DNA from: Microscillaceae bacterium
Lineage (GTDB): Bacteria; Bacteroidota; Bacteroidia; Cytophagales; Microscillaceae
Direction of reading: 5' to 3'
DNA length: 64,000 nucleotides
Assembly (NCBI GenBank): GCA_003483885.1
Contig: DMXI01000217.1
Span: 10,185 to 74,184 of the forward strand
Below, in pieces: positions 33,613-42,972 of the stretch. The notes beneath the pieces were generated by a model. The model had not been told where the DNA came from. It saw only the letters and a list, made by a program, of their open reading frames with translations, and did no database searches. The first letter of the stretch is position 1; each line of letters starts with the position of its first letter. The translations under genes and the position numbers were made by a program.

Positions 33613-34524
33613 ATGAAAACAACTAAATTCTTATGCATATGGACATTGGTAATTCTGGGACTGGTGGCTGTCTCGCTCCCTTCCAATGCTCAAGAGGATG
33701 CTAAAAAGAAAAAAATCAGAAAAGCAGTCACCAATAGTCGCAATTTCAATTTTAACCTTAAATACCTACGCAAAAACAAGGATGGTGGGGATGATGATTT
33801 GGACTTTGACGTAGGAGGTACTGGAAAAAACTTTATGTTGGTGTTAGCGGTAGATCGTTACAAATACTGGAAATCGCTTAAAAACCCGATAAAAGATGCC
33901 AATGATGTAAAATCAATTTTGATGAAGCGTTATGGCTTTGCCCAAGACAATGTATATGAATTATACAACGAAGATGTAAATCTGGATAAAGTTCAGCAAG
34001 TATTTGCCAAGCTTAAGCAAAAAGGTACTGGGTTAGACAATTTATTCATTTACTATTCAGGACACGGGTTTTATGATGCTTCATTTGATGAGGGGTACTG
34101 GGTGCCTTCTGAAGGGAAAATAGGAAAAACAGGTTCGTATATTCCTAATACCAAAATCAAGCAATACATCAAGGCATTGAATCACCGCCACGTATTTTTG
34201 GTAGCAGATGCTTGTTTCTCTGGTTCACTATTCTCAGAAGCACATCGTGGTTATATCGAAAAAGTAGAACAGGTAAAATCTCGTTGGGGATTGACTTCTG
34301 GTAACCTGGAATATGTATCGGATGGTAAAGCAGGGCAAAACAGTCCGTTTGCGTCTTATTTGATTAAGTTTTTGAAAGATAACCTAAAAGATAAATTTGC
34401 CGTTTCGGAGCTGATTCAATATGTGACCGTAGCCGTAGCCGATAATACCGAACAACACCCCATTGGTAACCCACTGAAGGGGGTCGGTAACGAAGGTGGA
34501 CAATTTGTATTCCGCCTGAAATAA
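33613..34524 (+). CDS. Exported caspase-family (C14) protease
   Basis: 303 residues with a signal peptide (about 1-26, ending SNAQE) and a basic/acidic linker. A caspase/metacaspase p20 fold is visible: NFMLVLAVDRYKYWKSLKNPIKDANDVKSIL, the catalytic His151 in YYSGHGFYDA and Cys201 in ADACFSGSLF. The C-terminal part (SPFASYLIKFLKDNL ... VSELIQYVTVAV) matches bacterial C14 proteins. Known relatives cut after Arg/Lys or Asp and act in signalling, processing or regulated death. Here the signal peptide places it outside the cytoplasm; no type IX tail is seen. Confidence 0.87.
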   Translation: MKTTKFLCIWTLVILGLVAVSLPSNAQEDAKKKKIRKAVTNSRNFNFNLKYLRKNKDGGDDDLDFDVGGTGKNFMLVLAVDRYKYWKSLKNPIKDANDVKSILMKRYGFAQDNVYELYNEDVNLDKVQQVFAKLKQKGTGLDNLFIYYSGHGFYDASFDEGYWVPSEGKIGKTGSYIPNTKIKQYIKALNHRHVFLVADACFSGSLFSEAHRGYIEKVEQVKSRWGLTSGNLEYVSDGKAGQNSPFASYLIKFLKDNLKDKFAVSELIQYVTVAVADNTEQHPIGNPLKGVGNEGGQFVFRLK

Positions 34525-34596
34525 AGCAAAACAAACAATTTAATTATTATAAAGTTATGAAGGTTGGTATATCAATTACCAGCCTTTTTTTTGTTT

Positions 34597-34846
34597 GAAG
34601 TCATCTCGACTTTTAGGATATTGTTGAGAATAGCTGCTTTTGTTCAATAACAAAGCGATTTTCCCCGGTACACCGGGATTTAGGAATTTGAGGCATAGTT
34701 GTAAATCCCGATGCATCGGGGCAGCGCTACGGTGATAACCGAGTCTACAGCTTTGCTGTGACGAGCTCTGCTTTAGCTAAAAAATTGTAAAGTTAGTGGG
34801 CAAAATGAGTTATTTGTAATTCATTATTAAAAGTCGAGACGACTTC
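34597..34846. repeat. MITE-like inverted-repeat element (GAAGTCGTCTCGACTTTTA ends)
   Basis: 250 bp between the caspase-like and DUF72 genes. The left end GAAGTCATCTCGACTTTTA (34597) and the inverted right end, whose complement is GAAGTCGTCTCGACTTTTA (34828-34846), differ at one position. Inside, CCCCGGTACACCGGGATTTA and TAAATCCCGATGCATCGGGG form a second inverted pair. No ORF. Related ends occur at 19101-19133 and 45177-45194, and an internal piece at 22126-22152. Confidence 0.65.
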
Positions 34847-34868
34847 TTTGAAAATAAACGAGCCACCT

Positions 34869-35786
34869 ATGAAATTTGGTAAATTAACTGATGTTTCCAA
34901 GGTAGATTTTAGCATCCCTGCCGATGCCCCTGGTACTGAACGTATTTTGGCAAAAAATATCCAACCTGCTTCGTCTTCTCCCAAAGTGTATGTTGGATGT
35001 CCTATATGGAGCAATAAAAGCTGGGTGGGTACCCTCTATCCCAAACGTACCCCCGCCAACCAATACCTTACCCATTATGCGCGTCAGTTCAATACTATTG
35101 AATTAAACAGCACCCATTATTCGGTGCCCAATGCCGATACTATCAAGAAATGGCAAACCCAAAGCACTCCCGATTTTAGGTTTAGTCCCAAAGTACCTCA
35201 AGAGATTAGCCATAAGCTGATGCCTTTAGGAAAGGCTCAAGATTTTACTAAGGTATTTGTAAAGGCTATGGAAGGATTGGGTGAGAAACTGGGGATTAGC
35301 TTTATGCAACTATCACCTTATTTTACCCCACAAGATATGGGGTATTTAGCCCAATACTTGCAAGAGTTTCCGGCGCATATTCCGTTGGCTGTTGAGTTTC
35401 GTCATGAACATTGGTTTCAACAAGATCACTTCGAAAAAGCCACTCAGCTACTTGAGAGCCATCAGGTAGCTACAGTTATTACCGATGTAGCTGGAAGGCG
35501 AGATGCACTCCATATGCGACTCACTACTCCCGATTTGGTTTTGCGTTTTGTGGGCAACAACCTCCACCCTACCGATTACCAGCGAGCCGATGATTGGGTC
35601 AATCGTATTCAAAGTTGGCTCAAGCAAGGCCTCCAGTCTGCCTACATATTTATCCATCAACCCGATGAAAACGAGGCTACTCCTGAGTTAGCGTTGTATT
35701 TTGTACGTCAGTTGAACGAAAAATGCGGGCTGAATCTTCAAGAACCCAAAATTTACCGACCACCAGTACAAGGCAGTTTGTTTTAG
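34869..35786 (+). CDS. DUF72 family protein
   Basis: 305 residues from the ATG at 34869 (MKFGKLTDVSKVDFSIP); a TTG seven codons earlier sits at the repeat border and is unlikely. Signature segments are VYVGCPIWSNKSWVGTLYP, FNTIELNSTHYSVPNADTIKKWQ, FRFSPKVPQEISH, LAVEFRHEHWF and VVTD-like ATVITDVAGRRDALHMR, all characteristic of the TIM-barrel DUF72 (YecE) family. Biochemical function is unknown; a metal-dependent isomerase/endonuclease-like fold has been suggested. Its leader begins just after a repeat element. Confidence 0.87.
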   Translation: MKFGKLTDVSKVDFSIPADAPGTERILAKNIQPASSSPKVYVGCPIWSNKSWVGTLYPKRTPANQYLTHYARQFNTIELNSTHYSVPNADTIKKWQTQSTPDFRFSPKVPQEISHKLMPLGKAQDFTKVFVKAMEGLGEKLGISFMQLSPYFTPQDMGYLAQYLQEFPAHIPLAVEFRHEHWFQQDHFEKATQLLESHQVATVITDVAGRRDALHMRLTTPDLVLRFVGNNLHPTDYQRADDWVNRIQSWLKQGLQSAYIFIHQPDENEATPELALYFVRQLNEKCGLNLQEPKIYRPPVQGSLF

Positions 35787-35878
35787 ATAACCATTCAAAA
35801 CTTTCAATATTTTCTGAAACTACATTGTATCAAAATGCGTTTATGCTATAAACTTGTCACTCAAAAAATGACTTATCA

Positions 35879-36328
35879 ATGAATACTGAAGCGCAAAATA
35901 TCACCCAAGATCAGGAGATCATTTCTCACATAAAGCATCCTGTGGTACTTTTCGACGGAGTTTGCAATTTATGTGAAAACTCAGTGCAAACCATCATCAA
36001 AAAAGATGCGCGTGGAAAATTCAGGTTTGCCTCTTTACAGTCTAAGGTGGGACAAGCTTATTTGAAAAAGTTTAACCGCCCTACCGAAGATTTAGATACC
36101 GTAATCTTGGTAGAAGGAGATCGATACTATACCAAATCATCCGCCGCTTTGCGTATTATCAAAGGCTTTAAGGGTCTATGGCCATTGATGTATGGGTTTA
36201 TAATTATACCTAAGTTTATCAGAGACAAAGTGTATAGCTACGTCGCTAAAAACCGCTATAAATGGTACGGCAAAAAAGACCAATGTATGATGCCTACCCC
36301 GGAACTAAAAGCCTTATTTTTGGATTAA
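35879..36328 (+). CDS. Thiol-disulfide oxidoreductase-like DCC (DUF393) protein
   Basis: 149 residues. HPVVLFDGVCNLCENSVQTIIKKDARGKFRFASLQS is the DCC signature, with the CxxC pair Cys29/Cys32 in a thioredoxin-like fold, and the C-terminal YSYVAKNRYKWYGKKDQCMMP is also typical. The fold suggests disulfide exchange, but activity is undemonstrated for most members. Downstream, 41 bp away, is a HAD hydrolase gene in the same direction. Confidence 0.87.
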   Translation: MNTEAQNITQDQEIISHIKHPVVLFDGVCNLCENSVQTIIKKDARGKFRFASLQSKVGQAYLKKFNRPTEDLDTVILVEGDRYYTKSSAALRIIKGFKGLWPLMYGFIIIPKFIRDKVYSYVAKNRYKWYGKKDQCMMPTPELKALFLD

Positions 36329-36369
36329 ATTATTGATTCGTCTATATAATAACTCTAACCCTTGCTCCT

Positions 36370-37032
36370 ATGTCTACAATCAAAGCCATTGTATTTGATG
36401 CTTACGGTACTTTGTTCGATGTTTTTTCGCTGGACCAGCGTCTGGCACATCATTTTGGCGACAAAGCCGATGAAATCAATCAAATATGGCGGCGCAAGCA
36501 GTTGGAGTACACTTGGCTACGATCGTTGATGCAGCAGTATGTACCGTTTTCAGACGTAACCGCCGAAGCATTATTGTATGCCTGTCATCAAGTAGATGTA
36601 GACTTAAATACCACAGCCAAAGAGGATTTGATGCAACAATATTTTCAACTGACTACCTTTGCTGAAGTTCCAGGCTTGCTTCAGCAACTGGCTCAGAAAT
36701 ACAAACTAGCCATCTTGTCAAATGCCAACCTGGCTATGCTGGAAGCTGGCGCCCAACACAATCAAATCACCAATCACTTTACTAAAATACTCAGTGCAGA
36801 TACCATTCAACATTATAAACCTACTCCTGCCGTATATCAACTAGCCGTAGATGGGCTTGAGGCCTCCAAAGAACACATTGTGTTTGTATCATCGAATACC
36901 TGGGACGTAGCTGGGGCCAGTGCATTTGGCTTACAAGCTATGTGGCTTAAGCGTGGTAACAAAGTGCTAGAGATAATGGGGTTTGAGCCAGTGAAAATAC
37001 TACAAAAACTAGACGACTTACTCAGTATTTAA
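36370..37032 (+). CDS. HAD-superfamily hydrolase, type II haloacid dehalogenase-like
   Basis: 220 residues with the full HAD motif set. Motif I is IVFDAYGTLFD with nucleophile Asp10, motif II is LSNAN (Ser), motif III the Lys in KPTPAVYQLA, and motif IV the SSNTWDVAGASAFG segment. The FDAYGTLFD start and SSNxWD sequence are those of L-2-haloacid dehalogenases, which remove halogen from short 2-haloacids such as chloroacetate. Marine habitat fits, but many such proteins are annotated this way without proof of substrate. Confidence 0.87.
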   Translation: MSTIKAIVFDAYGTLFDVFSLDQRLAHHFGDKADEINQIWRRKQLEYTWLRSLMQQYVPFSDVTAEALLYACHQVDVDLNTTAKEDLMQQYFQLTTFAEVPGLLQQLAQKYKLAILSNANLAMLEAGAQHNQITNHFTKILSADTIQHYKPTPAVYQLAVDGLEASKEHIVFVSSNTWDVAGASAFGLQAMWLKRGNKVLEIMGFEPVKILQKLDDLLSI

Positions 37033-37072
37033 GCTCACCTCTGACTTAGTAATCTACACTCGCTTAAAATAA

Positions 37073-37102
37073 AAAAGCCTGGCTCATACCGAACCAGGCT
37101 TC
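37073..37102. terminator. Bidirectional intrinsic terminator
   Basis: AAGCCTGG and CCAGGCTT form the stem, with an upstream A-run, between the convergent HAD and glycosidase-like genes. Confidence 0.75.
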
Positions 37103-37122
37103 TCACTAACCCTTACTTTATA

Positions 37123-40100
37123 TTATTCTTTGATCAGTTTATGAATACTGACCTTGTTGCCCTGCACAATTTTGAGTAAGTACACTCCCTTCGTCAAATC
37201 TTGAGTATTCAACCTAACTGGGGTTGCTTGAGCAGGTGCAACAGTAAGTGTTTTCAGCAATTGCCCTTGCAAAGAACGTAATTCTATTTGCACTTTTTGA
37301 GTAGCAGCCAAGCCAGTGCCTGCATCTCGTACTGTAGGACTAACAATGTTTACGTAGTCGTGCAATGGGTTAGGGTATACCTGGGGCTCTCCTCCCAATG
37401 AAAACACCTGCGTAGTGTGGCGAGCCGAGGCATCCAAAGTAATTAGCGCTACCCAATCCTGAGTTGTTTGGCTAGGTGGGTTACCAATATTTGCAGTGCT
37501 GTTGCCACCAGCAAGCGTAGCGATCGTACCATTTTGTAAGGCACCGCCACTACGCGGATTGTACCACTGTACTTGATAAGTTCCGGTTACACCACTTAAG
37601 TTGAGAGTCGTAGCTCCACCACTAGGGCGATAAATCACATACACGCTGCCAGGTTGAGCAAATACATAGTCTCTGTTGTCGGCAGTAAGCCCGTCGTTGC
37701 TACTCATTTGAGTAAGATGCGCCTGAAGATAAGTATTGAAGAAGTCGAGCGCTACTTTAGCATCTTGCCATTTGGTAGCACGGGTACGGTGATCCTGGCA
37801 AGCCAAATCATCACAACCTGTTTGGTATCCATAATAATACTCTACACCAGCGCCACCAGCCATCAAAGTCCCCCAAAGCACTTTTTTGCGTACATTCACC
37901 CGATTGTCACTTTCGTTACGCGGTTCAGGTAATTGACTATCTGGGTAGGCAGCATCTACACTCACGCCAATGTTGGCACCTCCTTGTTCATCGTTGCACA
38001 CAATCCATTTTTTGCCATTGGTAGCCGATTCATTTACCCATTTTTTCACATCTCGGTGCACATTGTTGATACCCGTTTGTACCGAAGCTCCAGTAAGTGT
38101 TGAAGCGCCGCCCAAAAGTGGGTTATATACTTGATTTTGTTGGTTAGGGTAAGAGTGGATGACAATGTTATGATTGTAAGGGTCTACTTCATGAATGTAT
38201 TGAGCGTAGGCTTTTACGTGGGTATTCTGCGGATCGCTCAGCTCTTGCCAAATATCGTTTTCTTCGCCCAGGTTCCAGTTCAAGGCCAAATGGTGCCCAA
38301 AACGCGCAATCAATTCACGATAATACAGTTTACGCTCTCTGCCCAACAAACCACCATCCATTTTTTGGTCGTTTTCGGTTTCCTGAGTTTTAAAGTGTAG
38401 GTACATTCCCTTTTTATCGCCATAGGCCATTACTTGCTCCCACTGGGCCAGTTTAGATACGTCAAAACGATCGTGATGTACATTGTTCCAGCTACCTGCA
38501 TTGGCAGTAATACCCAAATGAGGATACACATTGTCATCGTCACCATCTAAGCTAAAAGTCAAAAACGAAAATACATTCATTCCCTGATCAGCGAGATACT
38601 TTACCGCCCCCAATAACTCTCTCCCTTGGTTACGAGCACCATCGGCCTGAAGCGTTCCCCAGGTATAATCCTGTGCATCGCCCAAATCAAAATCTCCCGC
38701 GTGAAAAGACCAACTCTTACGATGCCCTTTTTGGTTAGGTGTCGCATCAAAATCTTCGTAAGCGAAGGTGTTTTCAGGGGCATCGGCTCCCGCCTTGATA
38801 AAATATTCCCCATTATCGCGAAAGCGTAGATAATGCTCCCCTACATACTCTAAACGCCCTTTCCCTCTAAAATCACGTCCTGATTTATCGGAAGCTGCGA
38901 CAGTGAAAGTCCTTGTAACACCATCAAAGTATCCAGCAGACGTCCCCGCATTAGGCGCATTACTAATGGCTATATCGTTTCCAGTGCGAAACGAAGCTGT
39001 ATAAGTCCAAGTACCTACTTCATCGGGGGAAAAATGTACTTGCCATACCTTTCCGGTAGTAGCTGAAGTATTGGCTGCATTGCCATCTGCGGCATAAAAT
39101 CCGGGTACTGTATACGATCGGGTACCATTGGTAAAGGTTACATTCAGGCGATAGTCAGCAAATGGATTTGGGGTAGCCGTCTCAGACGTTTGAGGGCCAT
39201 TAAAAGACAACGTGACCTTGTGCCATTTTTTAAGTTCTCCCGTAATAGTCACCACTGTATCTACGGGTGGCTGTACCTGCACTGTATCTTCATTAATCAC
39301 CGTAAAGTTAATGGTTTTGGCTTGTCCAGCTACCCCTCCTTTATTGTTGGCAGTATAAGGAGTGGCAATCAATACGTGGCTGCCTAAAGTAGGTGTCCAG
39401 GGATTGTAATCTCCATTAGTATCACCGGCAAGTGCATAAGGGGCAATGTTTTCGGTTTGAAAACTTGCATTCCCATCATAGTTAAATCCTACGCTCCCCA
39501 CCGTGCCAGGCGAAGTCAGCGCTCGGATGCTTAAATTGGGCAAATAAAACAAATTGAGGGTATCGTTATTGACCAATGGGCGAATGTCCTGATTAGCATC
39601 GGCATCTACCAAAACAAGCGAAGTTACAGCTTGGCCATCGGGTAAGGTGGTTACTTCAAACACAGGGGACCAAACCGAGGCTACGCCATCGAAGTTGGTA
39701 CGCATACGTAAATAATAGGTGGTACCTGCTTGTAAGCCAGTGTATTCAAATTGAGTATAACCATAGTATAAGGCATCAAAAAACTGAAAAGGCCCATTGG
39801 GACCATCTAAGGAGTACTCAATCAAATAATCGTTGCCATAAGGAGCTTCGGTCCACGATAACAAAAAACTACTAGTGGTAATGTTAGAAGCCACCAGGTT
39901 AGTAGGTGGTAATGGTAAACTGCTTGCCTCTACTATGTTAGAAAATGCAGAACTTCCCGCAGTATTGGTCGCACTTACCCGGTATTTACGGTATTCGGTG
40001 GTTCCCAAGGTGTTATCAGTAAAAGTGGTATCATCAGCCACAGTAGTTCCCAACACAGTCCAGGTAGGGTTTGTAGAAAAGGTTTCATCGGTAAATTCTA

Positions 40101-40647
40101 CCACAAAACTGGTTTCATTGGTAGCGTTATCGTTCCAGCGAAGGTTTACTACCCCAGGAGCAGTCACATCGGCATCCAAGTTGGTAGGGGCCGCAGGTGG
40201 ATTCACAATTACTTGGTCAATAAAGGTGATATTGATCGTAAGCGCAGTGCCTACGATCCCCGAACCATTGTTACCCGCATAAGGAATGGCTTGCAATTCT
40301 AAGGCACCCACAGGTGGCGTATATCCATAGTAATTGCCCGCTTGATCTCCTTTTAGAGCATAAGGAGCTACGTTTTCGGTACGCGATAAAGCACCATTTT
40401 CATAGAAAAGTACACTTCCTACCGTAGCAGGGGAAGTATTGGCGCGAATGTTTAATTGAGTTGTTGACAAACTGGCTAAATTAATCACCTGCCCGTCGCT
40501 CAAAGCGAACAGGTCGGTATTGGTTTGGGCATTTACCAAGGTAAAGCCCGCAATTGATTGGGCTTGTGCTTGGGTGATGAACATAAAACTGGCAATCAAC
40601 CAGAGATAGCAGGCGTTCATCAATCTTGAAAATTTTAAATTTTTCAT
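37123..40647 (-). CDS. Secreted glycoside-hydrolase-like protein (FN3, DUF5060, type IX tail)
   Basis: 1174 residues from the ATG at 40647, which gives a good signal peptide (MKNLKFSRLMNACYLWLIASF ... QAQS); the longer reading to 40722 is not needed. Two copies of a module with SVxFxx(D/E)G ... ENIAPYALAGD alternate with two FN3 domains. A DUF5060-type domain (HKVTLSFNGPQTSE ... FSPDEVGTWTYTASF) and a TIM-barrel catalytic region with HLALNWNLGEENDIW and WIVCNDEQGG follow; Glu residues there are candidate catalytic acids. The end (EPQVYPNPLHDYVNIVSPT ... LTKGVYLLKIVQ) is a type IX sorting domain. Substrate polysaccharide unknown. Confidence 0.82.
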   Translation of the reverse strand: MKNLKFSRLMNACYLWLIASFMFITQAQAQSIAGFTLVNAQTNTDLFALSDGQVINLASLSTTQLNIRANTSPATVGSVLFYENGALSRTENVAPYALKGDQAGNYYGYTPPVGALELQAIPYAGNNGSGIVGTALTINITFIDQVIVNPPAAPTNLDADVTAPGVVNLRWNDNATNETSFVVEFTDETFSTNPTWTVLGTTVADDTTFTDNTLGTTEYRKYRVSATNTAGSSAFSNIVEASSLPLPPTNLVASNITTSSFLLSWTEAPYGNDYLIEYSLDGPNGPFQFFDALYYGYTQFEYTGLQAGTTYYLRMRTNFDGVASVWSPVFEVTTLPDGQAVTSLVLVDADANQDIRPLVNNDTLNLFYLPNLSIRALTSPGTVGSVGFNYDGNASFQTENIAPYALAGDTNGDYNPWTPTLGSHVLIATPYTANNKGGVAGQAKTINFTVINEDTVQVQPPVDTVVTITGELKKWHKVTLSFNGPQTSETATPNPFADYRLNVTFTNGTRSYTVPGFYAADGNAANTSATTGKVWQVHFSPDEVGTWTYTASFRTGNDIAISNAPNAGTSAGYFDGVTRTFTVAASDKSGRDFRGKGRLEYVGEHYLRFRDNGEYFIKAGADAPENTFAYEDFDATPNQKGHRKSWSFHAGDFDLGDAQDYTWGTLQADGARNQGRELLGAVKYLADQGMNVFSFLTFSLDGDDDNVYPHLGITANAGSWNNVHHDRFDVSKLAQWEQVMAYGDKKGMYLHFKTQETENDQKMDGGLLGRERKLYYRELIARFGHHLALNWNLGEENDIWQELSDPQNTHVKAYAQYIHEVDPYNHNIVIHSYPNQQNQVYNPLLGGASTLTGASVQTGINNVHRDVKKWVNESATNGKKWIVCNDEQGGANIGVSVDAAYPDSQLPEPRNESDNRVNVRKKVLWGTLMAGGAGVEYYYGYQTGCDDLACQDHRTRATKWQDAKVALDFFNTYLQAHLTQMSSNDGLTADNRDYVFAQPGSVYVIYRPSGGATTLNLSGVTGTYQVQWYNPRSGGALQNGTIATLAGGNSTANIGNPPSQTTQDWVALITLDASARHTTQVFSLGGEPQVYPNPLHDYVNIVSPTVRDAGTGLAATQKVQIELRSLQGQLLKTLTVAPAQATPVRLNTQDLTKGVYLLKIVQGNKVSIHKLIKE

Positions 40648-41159
40648 AAAACTTTGTGGATTAAGTAAATAAAAGAATACGCGATTAGGCATAGGCATCA
40701 CATTACACCCTGAAAACTTCAAGGTATGGCGTTACACACGGCAAACCCATAGATCACATGTCTAGCATGCGATTCCTCTGGTTTACAGCAATTTGTCTAG
40801 TAGATCAGACCTATATGGGTTAATACTACAGCGACAAATCTTAAAAGTAATGAGAAGTGTGGGAAAGGGTATCAGGAATAATACCCGTGTGATAATAGTA
40901 GCAGTGATGTTTCTTTCCTAAGGGCGTAAATTTGTGGTTGTTATTCATTTTAATAAAGTATTAGGGCTAGTGAGTTAGTGTATTTAGTGAGCTAAAGATA
41001 GGAAAAGCTCAGCCAAAAACTCAAAGAAAATACCCTAAGTTAATATTAAAATAATTTGCCAGTTCGCTACAATAAATGGCGTTTTGGCAAGTTGAACGCA
41101 TAAAAATCACCAAACTTTTACTATTGTTCAACTTTTGCAAAACAATGATGAATATTCAA
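40648..41159. other. 512-bp intergenic region
   Basis: AT-rich, no ORF, repeat or clear promoter recognised. It carries the upstream region of the glycosidase-like gene and the 3' side of the serine hydrolase gene. Confidence 0.5.
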
Positions 41160-42287
41160 TCACAGGTTTTTAATTTCAGCCAATAAGTTGTTCAAAACAT
41201 TGAGTAGTTTTGGTTGGGTTCCAGGGCCGCTTTGATTGGTAATAATCGAAATGCCCAAGTTATATTTCGGCACAATCATTAGGAAGTTTTGAGTACCAAA
41301 TGCTCCCCCATGAATATTATAGTAGATACCATCTTCAGGGCTATTCAAAACTGGCCATAAATAACCTATCTGAGTATCACCTTGCGAATACAATACTTGA
41401 TGAGAGGCCTTGGCCGCTAGATTGTTATCATCTAGTTGAAACTTCATATAATTGATCAAGTCTGATACCGTAGACTTAAGGCCACCACCTGCCCCCCATA
41501 ACGTATTGGCAAAATGGGGTACTCGTTTATTGGTTTCACCGTATCCATTGGCTAGGCGACGCTTCTCTTGGGCCAAAAGGTGCACTTTAGTGCTTTTCAT
41601 GCTGGCTTTTTTGGTGATGTATTTCTTTAACAATTGCTCAAAGCTCATTTGGTAGGCTTGTTCCAAAATATGTGCGGTAAGCTCCACATCGGCGTTTGAA
41701 TAGCGGTATTGGGTACCTGGCACTACGTTAATAGTTACTGATTGCAAATCTTTGAGAAATGCTTTTCGGTTATATTTTTTCTCAATATTGTATATTCTAA
41801 AAGGCAAAGTTTCATCGATATTACTAAATAATGCATTGATACTTGTTGGCAAAAACCTGGGGAATCCGGCAGTATGGGTAATCAAATGTTTAATTCTGAT
41901 GGGGTTATTTTGATACTCCAGATTTGAATAGTTTCCTTTTAGGTATTTTCGTATGTCGTCTTCCAGGGCCAATTTCTTATCTAGTACCGCCTGAGCTACC
42001 AATGTGCCTGTAAAAGATTTACTCACCGAAGCTATTTCATAAATGGTAGTATTGTCAGGCTTATTTCCCTTACCAGGGTCTAGTTCTCCGTAATGGGCAG
42101 TATAAGCCTGCCCCGATTTATAAACCCCAACCGAAACCGCATTTATCTTAGGATCATTTAAGAGTCGCTGAGCATTTCTTTTGATCGCTGCTAACATTGG
42201 GCTATTTTGCTGATTGGATTGTGCCTTACAAGCTTGTCCGCCAATAAATATTAAACTGGCAAGTAAACTAGAAAATAGTTTTGTCAT
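41160..42287 (-). CDS. Serine hydrolase, beta-lactamase/class C PBP fold
   Basis: 375 residues from the ATG at 42287. A signal peptide covers about 1-23 (LASLIFIGGQACKAQS). The catalytic SxxK is Ser87-Val-Ser-Lys90 (IASVSKSFTGTLVAQ) and the YxN motif is in YRYSNADVEL; HTAGFPRF and the C-terminal GGAFGTQNFLMIV are as in the family. Members include D-aminopeptidases, esterases and peptidoglycan carboxypeptidases, so substrate cannot be given. It is periplasmic or anchored (a lipobox is only marginal). Stands apart from the cluster upstream by a terminator. Confidence 0.85.
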   Translation of the reverse strand: MTKLFSSLLASLIFIGGQACKAQSNQQNSPMLAAIKRNAQRLLNDPKINAVSVGVYKSGQAYTAHYGELDPGKGNKPDNTTIYEIASVSKSFTGTLVAQAVLDKKLALEDDIRKYLKGNYSNLEYQNNPIRIKHLITHTAGFPRFLPTSINALFSNIDETLPFRIYNIEKKYNRKAFLKDLQSVTINVVPGTQYRYSNADVELTAHILEQAYQMSFEQLLKKYITKKASMKSTKVHLLAQEKRRLANGYGETNKRVPHFANTLWGAGGGLKSTVSDLINYMKFQLDDNNLAAKASHQVLYSQGDTQIGYLWPVLNSPEDGIYYNIHGGAFGTQNFLMIVPKYNLGISIITNQSGPGTQPKLLNVLNNLLAEIKNL

Positions 42288-42321
42288 AGTATGATTAACC
42301 AAATGATAAATCGTCAGCGAA

Positions 42322-42372
42322 AAGATAAAAAAAACCTGGGTAAATTACCTGAGTTTTTTATCGATATTTTAG
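42322..42372 (-). terminator. Intrinsic terminator repeat, copy 1
   Basis: On the minus strand AAACTCAGGTAATTTACCCAGG is followed by a T-run. The hairpin and the next 20 nt (ATTTTAGGAACCTATT on the plus strand) closely match a second copy at 52283-52335. It terminates the NTF2-like gene cluster. Confidence 0.65.
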
Positions 42373-42571
42373 GAACCTATTCCTATAAAACAATAGAAAT
42401 ACACAAACTATTTTTTTGACTATCAGACCATTACACTTTAATACAGAAGTTATCTCGCCTTCCAGAATCTTGCTTTTGCTCGCAAAAAATAATGGCGTAG
42501 CACTATAAAGTCTCTACGCCATTCACATTTGTTTGTAACTTTTAAAATTTAACCACAATCTCTCTTTAGAT

Positions 42572-42964
42572 TTACTGAATGAGTGGCAAACCCATAGGGC
42601 AGTCAATGTAATATACCCAAGAACCATCCTCACGTTGTTTGAGAACCTCAGTTGAACTTCCCCCACTCACCACGGCACCCGTAGAATCTTTTATGATCCA
42701 ATTAGCCTGGAGCAATGCAGTTTCTCCATTAATAACTTCTCCTGTGACTTTACTTACCAGTGAATGTTTGGCATCAATCAAATCCGAAAACACTTCTCTT
42801 ATGGTCTCTAAACCACTTTTTGGGCTTTCTGTGGGTGGGAACAGCATGGTATAATCTGGGTGAAAAAAATCTAACACATTATCAATGTTCCCTTCTTCGA
42901 TACAGGCGCTGATTCCATTGGCGACATCTCTTGGTCGCATTGCTTTTCTCATAGTCATATTCAT
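42572..42964 (-). CDS. NTF2/SnoaL-like fold protein, second copy
   Basis: 130 residues from the ATG at 42964 (MNMTMRKAMRPRDV); a TTG two codons earlier is less likely. The pattern DVANGISACIEEGNIDNVLDFFHPDYTMLFPP, FSDLIDAKHSLVSKV, GETALLQANWIIKDSTGAVVSGG and WVYYIDCP is that of the cone-shaped NTF2-like superfamily (DUF4440/SnoaL). Functions range from isomerases to ligand binding. It lies 8 bp after a similar gene, both downstream of the alpha/beta hydrolase. Confidence 0.75.
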   Translation of the reverse strand: MNMTMRKAMRPRDVANGISACIEEGNIDNVLDFFHPDYTMLFPPTESPKSGLETIREVFSDLIDAKHSLVSKVTGEVINGETALLQANWIIKDSTGAVVSGGSSTEVLKQREDGSWVYYIDCPMGLPLIQ

Positions 42965-42972
42965 GATCAAGG

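Noticed and set aside
34848..34868. Extended start of the DUF72 gene
   Set aside because: TTG at the very edge of a repeat element; the ATG at 34869 is preferred.
40648..41159. Riboswitch or small RNA upstream of the glycosidase-like gene
   Set aside because: No recognisable conserved motif or strong stem found.
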